NCBI RefSeq assembly: GCF_003336205.1
Contig: NZ_QPIE01000005.1
Span: forward strand, 62,001-126,000
Direction of reading: 5' to 3'
Source of the DNA: Chryseobacterium lacus
GTDB lineage: Bacteria; Bacteroidota; Bacteroidia; Flavobacteriales; Weeksellaceae
Length of the DNA stretch: 64,000 nt
Both the position numbers and the translations under genes were made by a program. Of the stretch, positions 5,700 to 14,324 are shown one piece after another. Under the pieces are notes generated by a model. That model did no database searches. It was not told the origin of the DNA and saw only the letters and a program-made list of their open reading frames with translations. Numbering within the stretch: the first letter of the stretch is position 1; the number at the start of each line of letters is the position of its first letter.

Positions 5700-8555
5700 A
5701 TGAATACACAGCAGTTTGTCAACCGTCACATTTCCATGAATGAGGAGGATAAAAATGCAATGCTGGAAAGAATTGGCGTATCAAATATGGAAGAACTGAT
5801 TCGCCAGACTATTCCTGCATCCATTATATCCAAAGAGGATTTGAATATTTCGGAACCTCTTTCTGAATATGAAATGATTCGGCATTCAAGTGATCTTTCT
5901 AAAAAAAATCAGGATTTTACCAACTATATTGGTTTTGGTTATCATCACACCATCCTGCCCGCTGCGATTAAAAGGAATATTTTAGAAAACCCCTCATGGT
6001 ACACAGCCTATACGCCGTATCAGGCCGAGATTGCACAGGGAAGGTTGGAAGCACTTCTTAATTTTCAAACCGTTGTAGCTAATCTCACAGGTTTTCCAAT
6101 TGCCAATGCGTCTCTTCTGGATGAAAGTACTGCCGCTGCAGAAGCCATGAATATGTTTTTCTCCGGCAGAACAAAAGAGCAAAGAAAATCAGCGGATAAA
6201 TTTTTTGTTTCTGATCTCGTACTTCCTCAAACCATCGCTGTACTTACTACCAAAGCAGAAGGTTTAGGAATCCAAATCGTGATCGGTGACCACGAAAATC
6301 ATTCTTTTGATGAAACGTATTTTGGCGTATTGCTACAATATCCGGGTAAAAATGGAGCCGTAATAGATTATTCTGATGATATCCAACGTTACAAAGAATT
6401 ACAGTTACAGGTAGCTGTTGCCTGCGACCCATTGGCTTTGGTAAAATTGAAATCGCCGGCAGAAATGGGCGCTGACTGTGCCGTTGGAACTACTCAACGA
6501 TTCGGGATTCCTATGGGATATGGTGGTCCTCACGCTGCATTTTTCTCTTGTAAAGAAGAATATAAACGCGATATTCCCGGAAGAATTATCGGCGTTTCTC
6601 AGGATAAATACGGGAAAAGAGCGCTTCGCATGGCATTGCAAACGAGAGAACAGCACATTAAAAGAGAAAAAGCGACTTCCAATATTTGTACAGCACAAGT
6701 TTTATTGGCAGTAATGGCCGGAATGTATTGTGTATATCATGGTCCAAAAGGCTTGAATTTTATTGCCGACCAGATTCATTTCAAAACCAATGCGCTCTCA
6801 GGTGCGTTGAAAGCACTGGGCTATGATGTAGTAGAGGAACCGGTGTTTGATACCGTAAAAATTCTTATTTCGGAATCCGAAAAAGGAAATCTGATGAGAT
6901 TGATGAGAGACCGTAAAATTAATCTGAATTATTTCTCTGAAAATATTGTCAGCATCGCCCTGAATGAAAGCACAACGATTGAAAAACTGAATATTCTGGT
7001 TGAAGTTTTTGCTAATTTTAAACAAAAGCAGGCTTTTAAACTTGCTTTGAAAGAAGAATATTCACTTCCTGAAAATCTATTGAGAAAAGATGAAATTCTG
7101 ACAGAAGAAGTATTCAATAAATACCATACAGAAACCGAGTTGATGCGCTATATCAAGCGTTTGGAAAGAAAAGATCTTTCACTTACACATTCTATGATTT
7201 CTCTCGGATCCTGTACCATGAAGCTGAATGCCGCTACACAAATGCTTCCGATTTCCTGGGGAGCTTGGGGAAATATTCATCCATTTGTTCCTGTAGAACA
7301 GGCTGCAGGATATCAGGAAATGATCCGCGAACTGGAAAAAGATCTGGCCGAAATTACTGGTTTTGCGGGTACTTCACTTCAGCCCAATTCCGGAGCTCAG
7401 GGAGAATATGCCGGTTTGATGGTGATTCGGGAATATCATAAATCCAATGGCGACGATCATAGGAATATTGTCCTCATCCCGCAATCTGCGCACGGAACCA
7501 ACCCTGCTTCCGCTGTATTGGCCGGAATGAAAGTAGTAGTTTGTAAAAACTTGGAAAACGGGGAAATTGACGCTGCCGACTGGAAAGCAAAAGCCGAACA
7601 ACATAAAGAAAATCTGGCTGCTGCCATGATCACTTATCCGTCCACGTATGGTTTTTTTGATGCCAACATCAAAGAAATTATTCAAATTATTCATGATAAC
7701 GGAGGGCAAGTTTATATGGACGGAGCCAACATGAATGCGCAGGTTGGATTTACAAGTCCAGGGTTAATTGGTGCGGATGTTTGTCACCTTAACCTTCACA
7801 AAACCTTCGCAATTCCTCACGGTGGTGGCGGTCCAGGAGTTGGCCCTATTTGCGTGGCTCCTCATCTGGTGAAATTTTTGCCCAGCAACCCGAATATTAA
7901 AATTGGAAGCAAAGAAGCCATCGAAGCCATTTCTTCTGCACCTTACGGATCAGCTTTGGTACTGAATATTTCTTATTCTTACATCAAAATGTTAGGTGCT
8001 TCCGGATTGAAAAAGTCAACAGAACACGCTATTTTGAATGCTAATTATCTAAAAGAAATCCTCGCTGAACATTTCCCGATTCTTTATTCCAATAAAGAAG
8101 GAAGGGTGGCGCACGAATGTATTGTGGATTTCAGACAGTTCAAATCTCTTGGAATTGAAGTAGCTGATATTGCAAAACGCCTTATGGATTATGGATTTCA
8201 TGCGCCTACAGTTTCCTTTCCTGTTGCCGGAACGCTCATGATAGAACCGACAGAAAGTGAAAGCAAATCGGAAATTGACCGTTTCGCTGATGCTTTAATC
8301 AGCATTAAAAGAGAAATTGAAGAAATTGAAAACGGACAGGCAGATCCAACCAATAATGTTCTGAAAAACGCACCGCATACCGAGCAGGTAGTGATTTCCG
8401 ACAGTTGGGATAAACCTTACAGCAGAGAAAAAGCGGCATATCCACTGGATTGGGTTCGCGAACATAAATTTTTCGCTTCTGTTTCCCGTGTGGATGAAGC
8501 TTTTGGAGACCGGAATCTGGTGTGTACCTGCGAGCCTATCGAAGCTTACATGTAA
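5700..8555 (+). CDS. gcvP: Glycine dehydrogenase (decarboxylating), glycine cleavage P protein
   Basis: A 951-residue single-chain P protein of the usual length (N- and C-terminal halves fused). The pyridoxal-phosphate lysine lies in HLNLHKTFAIPHGGGGPG at about residue 701, the diagnostic motif. Other recognisable stretches are YTPYQAEIAQGRLEAL near the N terminus, GIPMGYGGPHAAFF, SLGSCTMKLNAATQM and PQSAHGTNPASA. It decarboxylates glycine and passes the aminomethyl group to lipoyl-H protein. gcvT and gcvH are not in the window, so in this organism the system is split. lipB, which supplies octanoyl groups for lipoylation, lies elsewhere in the window at 43898. Followed by a terminator. Confidence 0.97.
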   Translation: MNTQQFVNRHISMNEEDKNAMLERIGVSNMEELIRQTIPASIISKEDLNISEPLSEYEMIRHSSDLSKKNQDFTNYIGFGYHHTILPAAIKRNILENPSWYTAYTPYQAEIAQGRLEALLNFQTVVANLTGFPIANASLLDESTAAAEAMNMFFSGRTKEQRKSADKFFVSDLVLPQTIAVLTTKAEGLGIQIVIGDHENHSFDETYFGVLLQYPGKNGAVIDYSDDIQRYKELQLQVAVACDPLALVKLKSPAEMGADCAVGTTQRFGIPMGYGGPHAAFFSCKEEYKRDIPGRIIGVSQDKYGKRALRMALQTREQHIKREKATSNICTAQVLLAVMAGMYCVYHGPKGLNFIADQIHFKTNALSGALKALGYDVVEEPVFDTVKILISESEKGNLMRLMRDRKINLNYFSENIVSIALNESTTIEKLNILVEVFANFKQKQAFKLALKEEYSLPENLLRKDEILTEEVFNKYHTETELMRYIKRLERKDLSLTHSMISLGSCTMKLNAATQMLPISWGAWGNIHPFVPVEQAAGYQEMIRELEKDLAEITGFAGTSLQPNSGAQGEYAGLMVIREYHKSNGDDHRNIVLIPQSAHGTNPASAVLAGMKVVVCKNLENGEIDAADWKAKAEQHKENLAAAMITYPSTYGFFDANIKEIIQIIHDNGGQVYMDGANMNAQVGFTSPGLIGADVCHLNLHKTFAIPHGGGGPGVGPICVAPHLVKFLPSNPNIKIGSKEAIEAISSAPYGSALVLNISYSYIKMLGASGLKKSTEHAILNANYLKEILAEHFPILYSNKEGRVAHECIVDFRQFKSLGIEVADIAKRLMDYGFHAPTVSFPVAGTLMIEPTESESKSEIDRFADALISIKREIEEIENGQADPTNNVLKNAPHTEQVVISDSWDKPYSREKAAYPLDWVREHKFFASVSRVDEAFGDRNLVCTCEPIEAYM

Positions 8556-8576
8556 ATTATCGAATTATAAATTTAT

Positions 8577-8605
8577 AAAAATCCCGATCAATTCGGGATT
8601 TTTTT
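8577..8605. terminator. Bidirectional terminator between gcvP and the barrel gene
   Basis: AATCCCGA pairs perfectly with TCGGGATT, with T-runs on the right and A-runs on the left, serving both convergent genes. Confidence 0.85.
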
Positions 8606-8615
8606 CTTTTTGAAA

Positions 8616-9143
8616 CTAAAACTGGTATCCTAATGAAATTAATCCGTTACCCAATAAAGGAACAAGATCATTTTCATTGAAATCATAGCCAACAGTGATA
8701 AAAGTATTAATAGTAAATCTGTTGTTCAGTTTAAATTTATAGCCACCGCCTAAAGCAGGACCAAAGTATTTTTTCGAAGTCTTATTGCTTTCAACTTCGT
8801 TTATAAATAGGGTTGACTGTACTTTTGAAAAATAAATTTCGCCCATTAAAAACCAAGTATTAAAATCGTCTCTGAAATAATATCGTACAAATGGAGAGGT
8901 GTAAAATTCAGTAAGGTTTTTACTGCTGTAGCTGTTGCTGGTCATTATAATGAGTTCATTTTTTTTTATACCGAACAAGCCAGTTCCTGCTTGTGCTCCG
9001 AAACTAAATTTTTTCCCGGTAAAATATTCATAAGAAATTCCGATATTGGTGAAGCTTGATTGAATTGCCAATTCATTTTTCTGAGAATTATAAAAATTTG
9101 TCAGAAAAAAGAATAAAGAACAGAAAAAATAATTTGATTTCAT
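8616..9143 (-). CDS. Outer membrane beta-barrel protein
   Basis: The start at 9143 gives MKSNYFFCSLFFFLTNFYNSQ, a plausible signal peptide; a start six codons earlier would add only polar residues in front of it. The 175-residue product has alternating strands (AIQSSFTNIGISYEYF, FSFGAQAGTGLFG, FYTSPFVRYYFRDD, FLMGEIYFSKVQ, FGPALGGGYKFKL, FTINTFITVGYDF) and ends LISLGYQF. This is a small eight-strand-type barrel. No partner genes are nearby: it is convergent with gcvP and divergent from dgt. Function unknown. Confidence 0.8.
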   Translation of the reverse strand: MKSNYFFCSLFFFLTNFYNSQKNELAIQSSFTNIGISYEYFTGKKFSFGAQAGTGLFGIKKNELIIMTSNSYSSKNLTEFYTSPFVRYYFRDDFNTWFLMGEIYFSKVQSTLFINEVESNKTSKKYFGPALGGGYKFKLNNRFTINTFITVGYDFNENDLVPLLGNGLISLGYQF

Positions 9144-9219
9144 TAATACAATTTCTGACAAAATTAAATAAAATAAGGCATTTCAATCTTTAAATGATAG
9201 CATATTCCTGCCAATTATC

Positions 9220-9227
9220 TATTTTTG
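9220..9227 (+). promoter_or_regulatory. -7 promoter element of dgt
   Basis: TATTTTTG matches TAnnTTTG. Its last base is only 5 bp before the ATG at 9233, so the transcript is predicted to be leaderless or nearly so. Confidence 0.5.
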
Positions 9228-9232
9228 AAGCT

Positions 9233-10588
9233 ATGATTTTAAATCAAATTTTTACCAGTCAACGTTCCGGAAACCATGCGCCAACTCGTGCTCACAGAAC
9301 AGATTTTCAGAGAGATTTCGACCGGATTATTTTTTCTTCCGCATTCCGCAGGCTTCAGAATAAAACACAGGTTTTTCCTTTGCCTGGAAGTGTTTTCGTT
9401 CACAACAGGCTCACACATTCTTTGGAAGTTTCTTCTGTCGGGAGAAGTTTGGGAAGTGTTGCCGGAGAATTTATTGTTGATAAATACAAAAATGAACTTA
9501 CTGATGATGCTTTAGATTTTTATCAGCATAACCTCAGCAATGTTATTGCCGCAGCGTGTCTTTGTCATGATGTGGGGAATCCGGCTTTCGGGCATTCCGG
9601 TGAAGATGCCATTGCCAGTTATTTTGAACGGAATGAATCCGATTTAAAATCTTTATTTTCTGAAAAAGAATGGGCAGATTTGATCAATTTTGAGGGAAAT
9701 GCCAACGCAATCAGAACATTAACGCATCAACAAACCGGAAAAGATGTCGGCGGAACTCAGCTTACTTACACAACATTGGCAAGTATTGCAAAATATCCCT
9801 GCGAAGCTGTAGCCAGAACCAAAGGAATTCTGCACCGGAAAAAATTTGGTTTTTTTCAAAATGAAAAAGAAACGTTTCTGGATATTGCCCACGCTGTCAA
9901 AATGACCTCGGAAAGTGAAGATCCTGTTATTTTCCGCAGGCATCCTTTCGTATGGCTTGTGGAAGCAGCGGATGATATCTGTTACAATATTATCGACATG
10001 GAAGATGCTCACCGTTTGGGAATTATTTCTACCGATGTAACACAGGAATTATTTTTAGAACTGATCAAATCTGAAAATCGTGATATACAAAAAGTGACGC
10101 AGAAACTTAGCGAAATCTCCAATGCCAACGAAAGAATATCTTACCTGCGCGCGAAAGTGATTAATGCACTCATTAACAAAGCAACAGAGTTGTACAAGTT
10201 TAATTTTGAAAAAATTCTGGAAGGCAATCTCGACAAAGCGTTGCTTGAAATTTTCTTAAATGAAAATCCTTCCCTTAAAGAAATTGAACGGTTTTCTATT
10301 GAGCATATTTATGGTCACAGATCTGTTGTGGAAATCGAAAATGCTGGTTATAATGTGATGTATGAATTGTTGGATCATTTTATTCCGCCTGTCATAAAAA
10401 ATCCTTCCGAAAGAAAATCCTACGATAAAAAAGCGCTGCAGCTCATTCCTCAACAGTTTTGTTATGAAAACGGTAGCTTGTATCAAAAAACATTGGGAGT
10501 TATTGATTTTGTTTCCGGAATGACGGATAATTTTGCAACAGATCTCTACAGAAAAATAAAAGGAATAGAAATCGGAATGACGGTTTAA
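9233..10588 (+). CDS. dgt: dGTP triphosphohydrolase (HD-domain dNTPase)
   Basis: 451 residues from the ATG at 9233 (MILNQIFTSQRSG); a longer reading from 9194 would begin upstream of the -7 element and is rejected. The HD superfamily metal site is visible: H in RLTHSLEVSSVGRSL, then HD in CLCHDVGNPAFGHSGEDAI at about residues 112-113, and a late D in VEAADDICYNIIDMEDA. FSSAFRRLQNKTQVFPL is the conserved family opening. The enzyme splits dGTP (or other dNTPs) into the nucleoside and triphosphate, helping balance dNTP pools. The subgroup resembles the dgt-like enzymes of Bacteroidota; substrate range is not deducible. Confidence 0.92.
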   Translation: MILNQIFTSQRSGNHAPTRAHRTDFQRDFDRIIFSSAFRRLQNKTQVFPLPGSVFVHNRLTHSLEVSSVGRSLGSVAGEFIVDKYKNELTDDALDFYQHNLSNVIAAACLCHDVGNPAFGHSGEDAIASYFERNESDLKSLFSEKEWADLINFEGNANAIRTLTHQQTGKDVGGTQLTYTTLASIAKYPCEAVARTKGILHRKKFGFFQNEKETFLDIAHAVKMTSESEDPVIFRRHPFVWLVEAADDICYNIIDMEDAHRLGIISTDVTQELFLELIKSENRDIQKVTQKLSEISNANERISYLRAKVINALINKATELYKFNFEKILEGNLDKALLEIFLNENPSLKEIERFSIEHIYGHRSVVEIENAGYNVMYELLDHFIPPVIKNPSERKSYDKKALQLIPQQFCYENGSLYQKTLGVIDFVSGMTDNFATDLYRKIKGIEIGMTV

Positions 10589-10646
10589 AAATAACCCATA
10601 AACCATTTTTTTTGTATCTTTCAGTACAAATTTTAAATAATACAAT

Positions 10647-11579
10647 ATGACTTTTTTTGTAGCGATTATTTTCATAGGATTAATCATTTTATTTGCTTCT
10701 TTCTTTATTGTCAAACAGGAAACGGCAGCCATTGTCGAACGTTTCGGTAAACTGCAATCGGTGCGTCATGCAGGATTTCATCTGAAAATTCCACTTATTG
10801 ACCAGATTTCCAAGCGTTTGAATCTCAGAATTCAACAGTTGGATGTCATCATTGATACGAAAACGCTGGATAACGTTTTTATCAAAATGAAAGTTTCAGT
10901 TCAGTATCAGGTTATCAGAAATCAGGTGGCAGATGCTTATTATAAACTGGAATATCCTGAAGGACAGATTACTTCATTTGTATTTGATGTTGTGCGTGCT
11001 GAAGTTCCCAAAATGAAACTGGACGATGTTTTTGTTCGCAAAGACGATATCGCCGTTGCCGTTAAAGGTGAACTTCAGGAAGCGATGAACAGTTATGGTT
11101 ATGATATTATCAAAGCATTGGTGACAGATATTGATCCGGATGAGCAGGTGAAACATGCCATGAACAGAATCAACGCTGCAGAAAGAGAAAAAACAGCTGC
11201 AGAATATGAATCCGAAGCACAAAGAATCAGAATTGTTGCCGTAGCGAAAGCAGAAGCAGAATCTAAAAAGCTTCAGGGACAAGGTATTGCAGATCAAAGA
11301 AGGGAAATTGCAAAAGGTTTGAAAGAGTCGGTAGAAATGCTGAATAATGTCAACATTAATGCAGCAGAAGCATCCGCACTTATCGTTGTTACACAGCATT
11401 ATGACACTTTACACTCCGTGGGTTCCAACAACCGAAGCAATCTCGTTCTGTTGCCGAATTCTCCTACAGCAGCCAGCAATATGCTGAATGATCTCGTGGT
11501 TTCGATGGCGGCAACACAGCAATTCGCTGATCTGGATAAAAGCAATTTGCCACAACCTCCGAAGCAACACGGACATTAA
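10647..11579 (+). CDS. SPFH/band-7 membrane protein (stomatin-like)
   Basis: A 310-residue protein with one N-terminal membrane helix (about residues 3-23, FFVAIIFIGLIILFASFFIV) and a band-7 domain (QETAAIVERFGKLQSVRHAGFH through DPDEQVKHAMN, roughly residues 26-175). An Ala/Glu/Lys-rich coiled coil follows (AEREKTAAEYESEAQRIR, VAKAEAESKKLQGQGIA, to about residue 230) and then a hydrophobic tail with ALIVVTQHYDTL. Members form oligomeric rings in membrane microdomains and often modulate proteases. HflC/HflK would occur as a pair; this gene is single, so the stomatin/paraslipin group fits better. It stands between dgt and a terminator. Confidence 0.88.
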   Translation: MTFFVAIIFIGLIILFASFFIVKQETAAIVERFGKLQSVRHAGFHLKIPLIDQISKRLNLRIQQLDVIIDTKTLDNVFIKMKVSVQYQVIRNQVADAYYKLEYPEGQITSFVFDVVRAEVPKMKLDDVFVRKDDIAVAVKGELQEAMNSYGYDIIKALVTDIDPDEQVKHAMNRINAAEREKTAAEYESEAQRIRIVAVAKAEAESKKLQGQGIADQRREIAKGLKESVEMLNNVNINAAEASALIVVTQHYDTLHSVGSNNRSNLVLLPNSPTAASNMLNDLVVSMAATQQFADLDKSNLPQPPKQHGH

Positions 11580-11595
11580 TTAAAATAATTTTTAC

Positions 11596-11626
11596 AAAGG
11601 CTGGACTTCACGTTCGGCCTTTTTTA
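11596..11626 (+). terminator. Rho-independent terminator after the SPFH gene
   Basis: AAGGCTGGA pairs with TTCGGCCTT (two G-U pairs) around CTTCACG; TTTTT follows. Confidence 0.75.
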
Positions 11627-11666
11627 ATTAAAAATCGCAAGTGAAAAACTTATTTCAAAGTAGTGA

Positions 11667-11692
11667 TTGAGTTTTTAAAGTTGGTACATTTG
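11667..11692 (+). promoter_or_regulatory. Probable promoter of ogt
   Basis: TACATTTG at 11685-11692 is a full -7 match; a TTG at 11667-11669 is 15 nt upstream, slightly close. The ATG is 20 bp downstream. Confidence 0.5.
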
Positions 11693-11711
11693 TAATGAAT
11701 ATGATGTTACT

Positions 11712-12278
11712 ATGAAAACAAACCTTGTTTCTGCCCTCGATGTTACTCTTCCTAAAAAAGAAAAGAAAGGCGTTATTTATTCAAAAAAAATTGATACGCC
11801 ACTAGGAGCAATGATTGCCTGTGCCGGCGAAAGCGGCATCTGTATGTTAGAGTTCTCTGACAGAAAATCTTTAGGAGCAGAACTGGAAGAGATTTCCAGG
11901 CATTTCGGTGCTCATATTATTCCGGGAGAAAGCTCAGTATTCGCGACGCTGGAAGAAGAACTTCACGAATATTTTAATGGAGAAAGAAAAATGTTTTCGG
12001 TTCCCCTTTCGCCCGTCGGAACCGATTTTCAGAAAAAAGTATGGGAAGTGCTGATGAAAATTCCGTACGGAACCACAACAAGTTATCGTGAACAGGCAAC
12101 AATTCTTGGAAATCCAAAAGCGGTAAGAGCAGTAGCCAATGCCAACGGACTTAATAAAATTTCAATTTTTATTCCGTGTCACCGGATTATCGGAAGTAAT
12201 GGAACGCTTACAGGTTATGGCGGAGGAATCTGGAGAAAACAAAAACTTCTAGAGTTGGAAAAAGCAATTTTAATTTAA
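11712..12278 (+). CDS. ogt: Methylated-DNA--protein-cysteine methyltransferase
   Basis: A 188-residue protein. The suicide acceptor is Cys156 in IPCHRII, and the DNA-binding helix is the segment VPYG-type stretch KIPYGTTTSYREQA with ANANGLNKI before the active site; GYGGGIWRKQKLLELE closes the domain. These define the Ogt/MGMT fold. It removes alkyl groups from O6-alkylguanine in DNA. The N-terminal 20 residues are unusual and the AraC/Ada regulatory domains are absent, although the sequence resembles the methyltransferase half of Ada-like proteins. It is alone between a terminator and a convergent gene. Confidence 0.93.
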   Translation: MKTNLVSALDVTLPKKEKKGVIYSKKIDTPLGAMIACAGESGICMLEFSDRKSLGAELEEISRHFGAHIIPGESSVFATLEEELHEYFNGERKMFSVPLSPVGTDFQKKVWEVLMKIPYGTTTSYREQATILGNPKAVRAVANANGLNKISIFIPCHRIIGSNGTLTGYGGGIWRKQKLLELEKAILI

Positions 12279-12287
12279 GAGCGCTAT

Positions 12288-12938
12288 TCAATTTTTTTCT
12301 GCAAAACTGAAAATTGCTCCTAATTTAATTTTAGAATAACCGTTGGATTTTATTTTGGCTGCGTTGCTCATTGCCTGAGCCAGAACTTCTGTGGGTAAAG
12401 GTTTTTGGCTTGTCAGGATGCCCAGTTTATTTGCAAATTTGATAATTTTTCCTCCCAAAACTTCTCCGGATCGTTCTGATTCTTTTCGTTCCAACATTCC
12501 CGGTTGAAAAATAGTGATTTTATTGAAATGAAGCCCTTTCACAGCCTCTTCCAGTGCTCCTTTCATTCTGGAATAAAAAAGTTTTGATTTCGGATGTGCA
12601 CCATATGCAGAAACAAGAATATAATCTTCCACCTGATTTTCTTTGGCAGCTTTGGCGAAATTCAACTGATAATCGTGATCTACTTTCCATTGATTCGCTT
12701 TGCTTCCTGCATCTTTCAAAGTAGTTCCGAGACAGGAAAACGCAACATCTCCTTTTACCAAATCCCGCCAATCTTCAGGTTTCTCAAAATCAATTACATG
12801 TACCGTCAGTTTAGGATGTGTTGCAGGCAAATTGCGCCTTGAAAAAGCATGAATTTCATGAAAATCAGGATCATCCAATAATTTCCCAACCAATTCTTTT
12901 CCTGTAGCACCCGTCGCACCAATTACCAAAGCTTTCAT
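12288..12938 (-). CDS. NAD(P)-binding atypical SDR protein (HTATIP2-like)
   Basis: A 216-residue Rossmann-fold protein. Residues 7-13 read GATGATG, the GxxGxxG dinucleotide-binding loop of extended/atypical SDRs, preceded by MKALVI. VAFSCLGTTLKDAGSK and ILVSAYGAHPKSKLFYSRMKG are typical of the HTATIP2/TIP30-like group, where Y-S-R-x-K takes the place of the Y-x-x-x-K motif. Such proteins bind NADPH; many have no known substrate. It ends 10 bp from the convergent ogt stop. An oxidoreductase or a redox sensor are both possible. Confidence 0.8.
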   Translation of the reverse strand: MKALVIGATGATGKELVGKLLDDPDFHEIHAFSRRNLPATHPKLTVHVIDFEKPEDWRDLVKGDVAFSCLGTTLKDAGSKANQWKVDHDYQLNFAKAAKENQVEDYILVSAYGAHPKSKLFYSRMKGALEEAVKGLHFNKITIFQPGMLERKESERSGEVLGGKIIKFANKLGILTSQKPLPTEVLAQAMSNAAKIKSNGYSKIKLGAIFSFAEKN

Positions 12939-12966
12939 ATAGGATCAATTTCAGGAATAAATATAG

Positions 12967-12974
12967 TATTTTTG
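12967..12974 (+). promoter_or_regulatory. -7 promoter element of the MmcQ-like gene
   Basis: TATTTTTG, full match to TAnnTTTG, 40 bp before the chosen ATG at 13014. A second match (TATCTTTG, 13004-13011) is too close to the ATG to serve it. Confidence 0.45.
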
Positions 12975-13013
12975 AATCAGAATCACGAAATATTCGTTAA
13001 AAATATCTTTGAA

Positions 13014-13364
13014 ATGACAGCAGAAGAAATCCGGGATTATTGTCTCGCAAAAGCAGGTGCAACAGAAAGTTTTCCTTTCGATAGTGAAACTCTGGTGTTT
13101 AAAGTGGGAGGAAAGATGTTTCTTTTGGTTCCTTTGGAAAAACAACCGTCACAATTTGCAGCAAAGGCAGATCCGGAATGGACCGCTGAACTCAGAGAGC
13201 AGTTTCCACAGATTACGGGAGCTTATCACATGAATAAAATCCATTGGAATATGGTGATTTGCGAAGGATTGAAAGTGGAACTTCTCCAACAGCTGATTGA
13301 TCATTCTTATGACCTAGTATTCCGTTCTCTCACCAAGAAATTACAGAAAGAAATCTTGCCATAG
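13014..13364 (+). CDS. MmcQ/YjbR family protein
   Basis: 116 residues from the ATG at 13014 (MTAEEIRDYCLAKAGATES); a TTG at 12972 lies inside the -7 promoter box and is rejected. The family pattern is clear: FPFDSETLVFKVGGKMFLL, a cysteine-protein-like/YjbR fold with a central sheet, then KADPEWTAELREQFPQI, GAYHMNKIHWNMV and a final SYDLVFRSLTKK. Members are small double-wing DNA-binding-like proteins of unsettled function; the length of about 115-120 residues matches. It is divergent from the SDR-like gene and upstream of speB. Confidence 0.85.
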   Translation: MTAEEIRDYCLAKAGATESFPFDSETLVFKVGGKMFLLVPLEKQPSQFAAKADPEWTAELREQFPQITGAYHMNKIHWNMVICEGLKVELLQQLIDHSYDLVFRSLTKKLQKEILP

Positions 13365-13412
13365 ATGGCAGGTTGTGTTCTAAATCCAATGAGTTATCGG
13401 TGAAAAATGTTT

Positions 13413-13420
13413 TATCTTTG
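13413..13420 (+). promoter_or_regulatory. -7 promoter element of the speB-glnS operon
   Basis: TATCTTTG, a full match, 43 bp before the ATG at 13463. Confidence 0.55.
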
Positions 13421-13462
13421 ACCTTTTAAAAAACGAATTAAATTCAAAAAAATATACTTTTT

Positions 13463-14317
13463 ATGAGAACGTACGCAGGAATTCCTGAAGATAATGCCGA
13501 GTTGGATACCTCCGATGTGATGCTTTTAACAGTGCCTTATGACGGTACTTCAACATGGGGGAAAGGAGCTGATAAAGGGCCTGAACTTTTTCTGGATGCT
13601 TCAGAAAACATGGAACTTTTTGATATTGAAACCAGAACGGAACCTTATCTAAACGGGGTTTGGATGGCAGGTGCAGTTTCTGAAAATTCCAGTCCGGAAG
13701 CGATGACAGAAGCAGTGTACGACAGAACTAAGGAATTGCTGAAATATGATAACAAGCTGTTCACAATGATTGGTGGTGAGCATTCCGTTTCCATTGGTTC
13801 TATTCGCGCTTTAGGTGAAAAATATCCGGATCTTACTGTACTGCAGTTGGATGCGCATACAGATTTGCGCCCGGAATTTCATGGTTCTTCCTGCAATCAT
13901 GCGTGTGCTGTTTTTGAAGCCCGCCAAAAATTGAATTTGGTACAGGTCGGAATTCGTTCAATGGATGCCGAAGAAATGGAATACGTTCCGGAAGGACAAT
14001 GTTTTTGGGCACACGAAATTGCTTCCAATGCAAATTGGATCGATGATGTGTTGGAAAAAGTTTCAGGAAACGTTTATATTACAATCGATCTGGATGCTTT
14101 TGATCCATCTGTCGCTCCTTCCACAGGAACACCTGAACCCGGCGGATTGCAATGGTATCCGACTTTGGAATTATTAAAAAAAGTATTTCAAAAATGCAAT
14201 GTAGTCGCTTTTGATATTGTGGAGTTGATGGAAAGCCCATACTCGAAACCTACTGCTTTTCTGGCGGCAAAACTCTATTACAAAATGCTGGCTTATTATC
14301 ATACAGCGCATAAATAA
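13463..14317 (+). CDS. speB: Agmatinase-type ureohydrolase
   Basis: A 284-residue ureohydrolase. All manganese ligands are visible: H107 in GGEHSVS, D130, H132 and D134 in LDAHTDLR, and D209 and D211 in ITIDLDAFDPS; SNHAC-type CNHACAVFEA follows the second motif. The short N terminus and the spacing match agmatinases (agmatine to putrescine and urea), not arginases, though bacterial members with other guanidino substrates exist. glnS starts 8 bp after its stop, so the two genes share a transcript. The pairing with a tRNA synthetase has no obvious metabolic logic. Confidence 0.88.
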   Translation: MRTYAGIPEDNAELDTSDVMLLTVPYDGTSTWGKGADKGPELFLDASENMELFDIETRTEPYLNGVWMAGAVSENSSPEAMTEAVYDRTKELLKYDNKLFTMIGGEHSVSIGSIRALGEKYPDLTVLQLDAHTDLRPEFHGSSCNHACAVFEARQKLNLVQVGIRSMDAEEMEYVPEGQCFWAHEIASNANWIDDVLEKVSGNVYITIDLDAFDPSVAPSTGTPEPGGLQWYPTLELLKKVFQKCNVVAFDIVELMESPYSKPTAFLAAKLYYKMLAYYHTAHK

Positions 14318-14324
14318 AAAAATC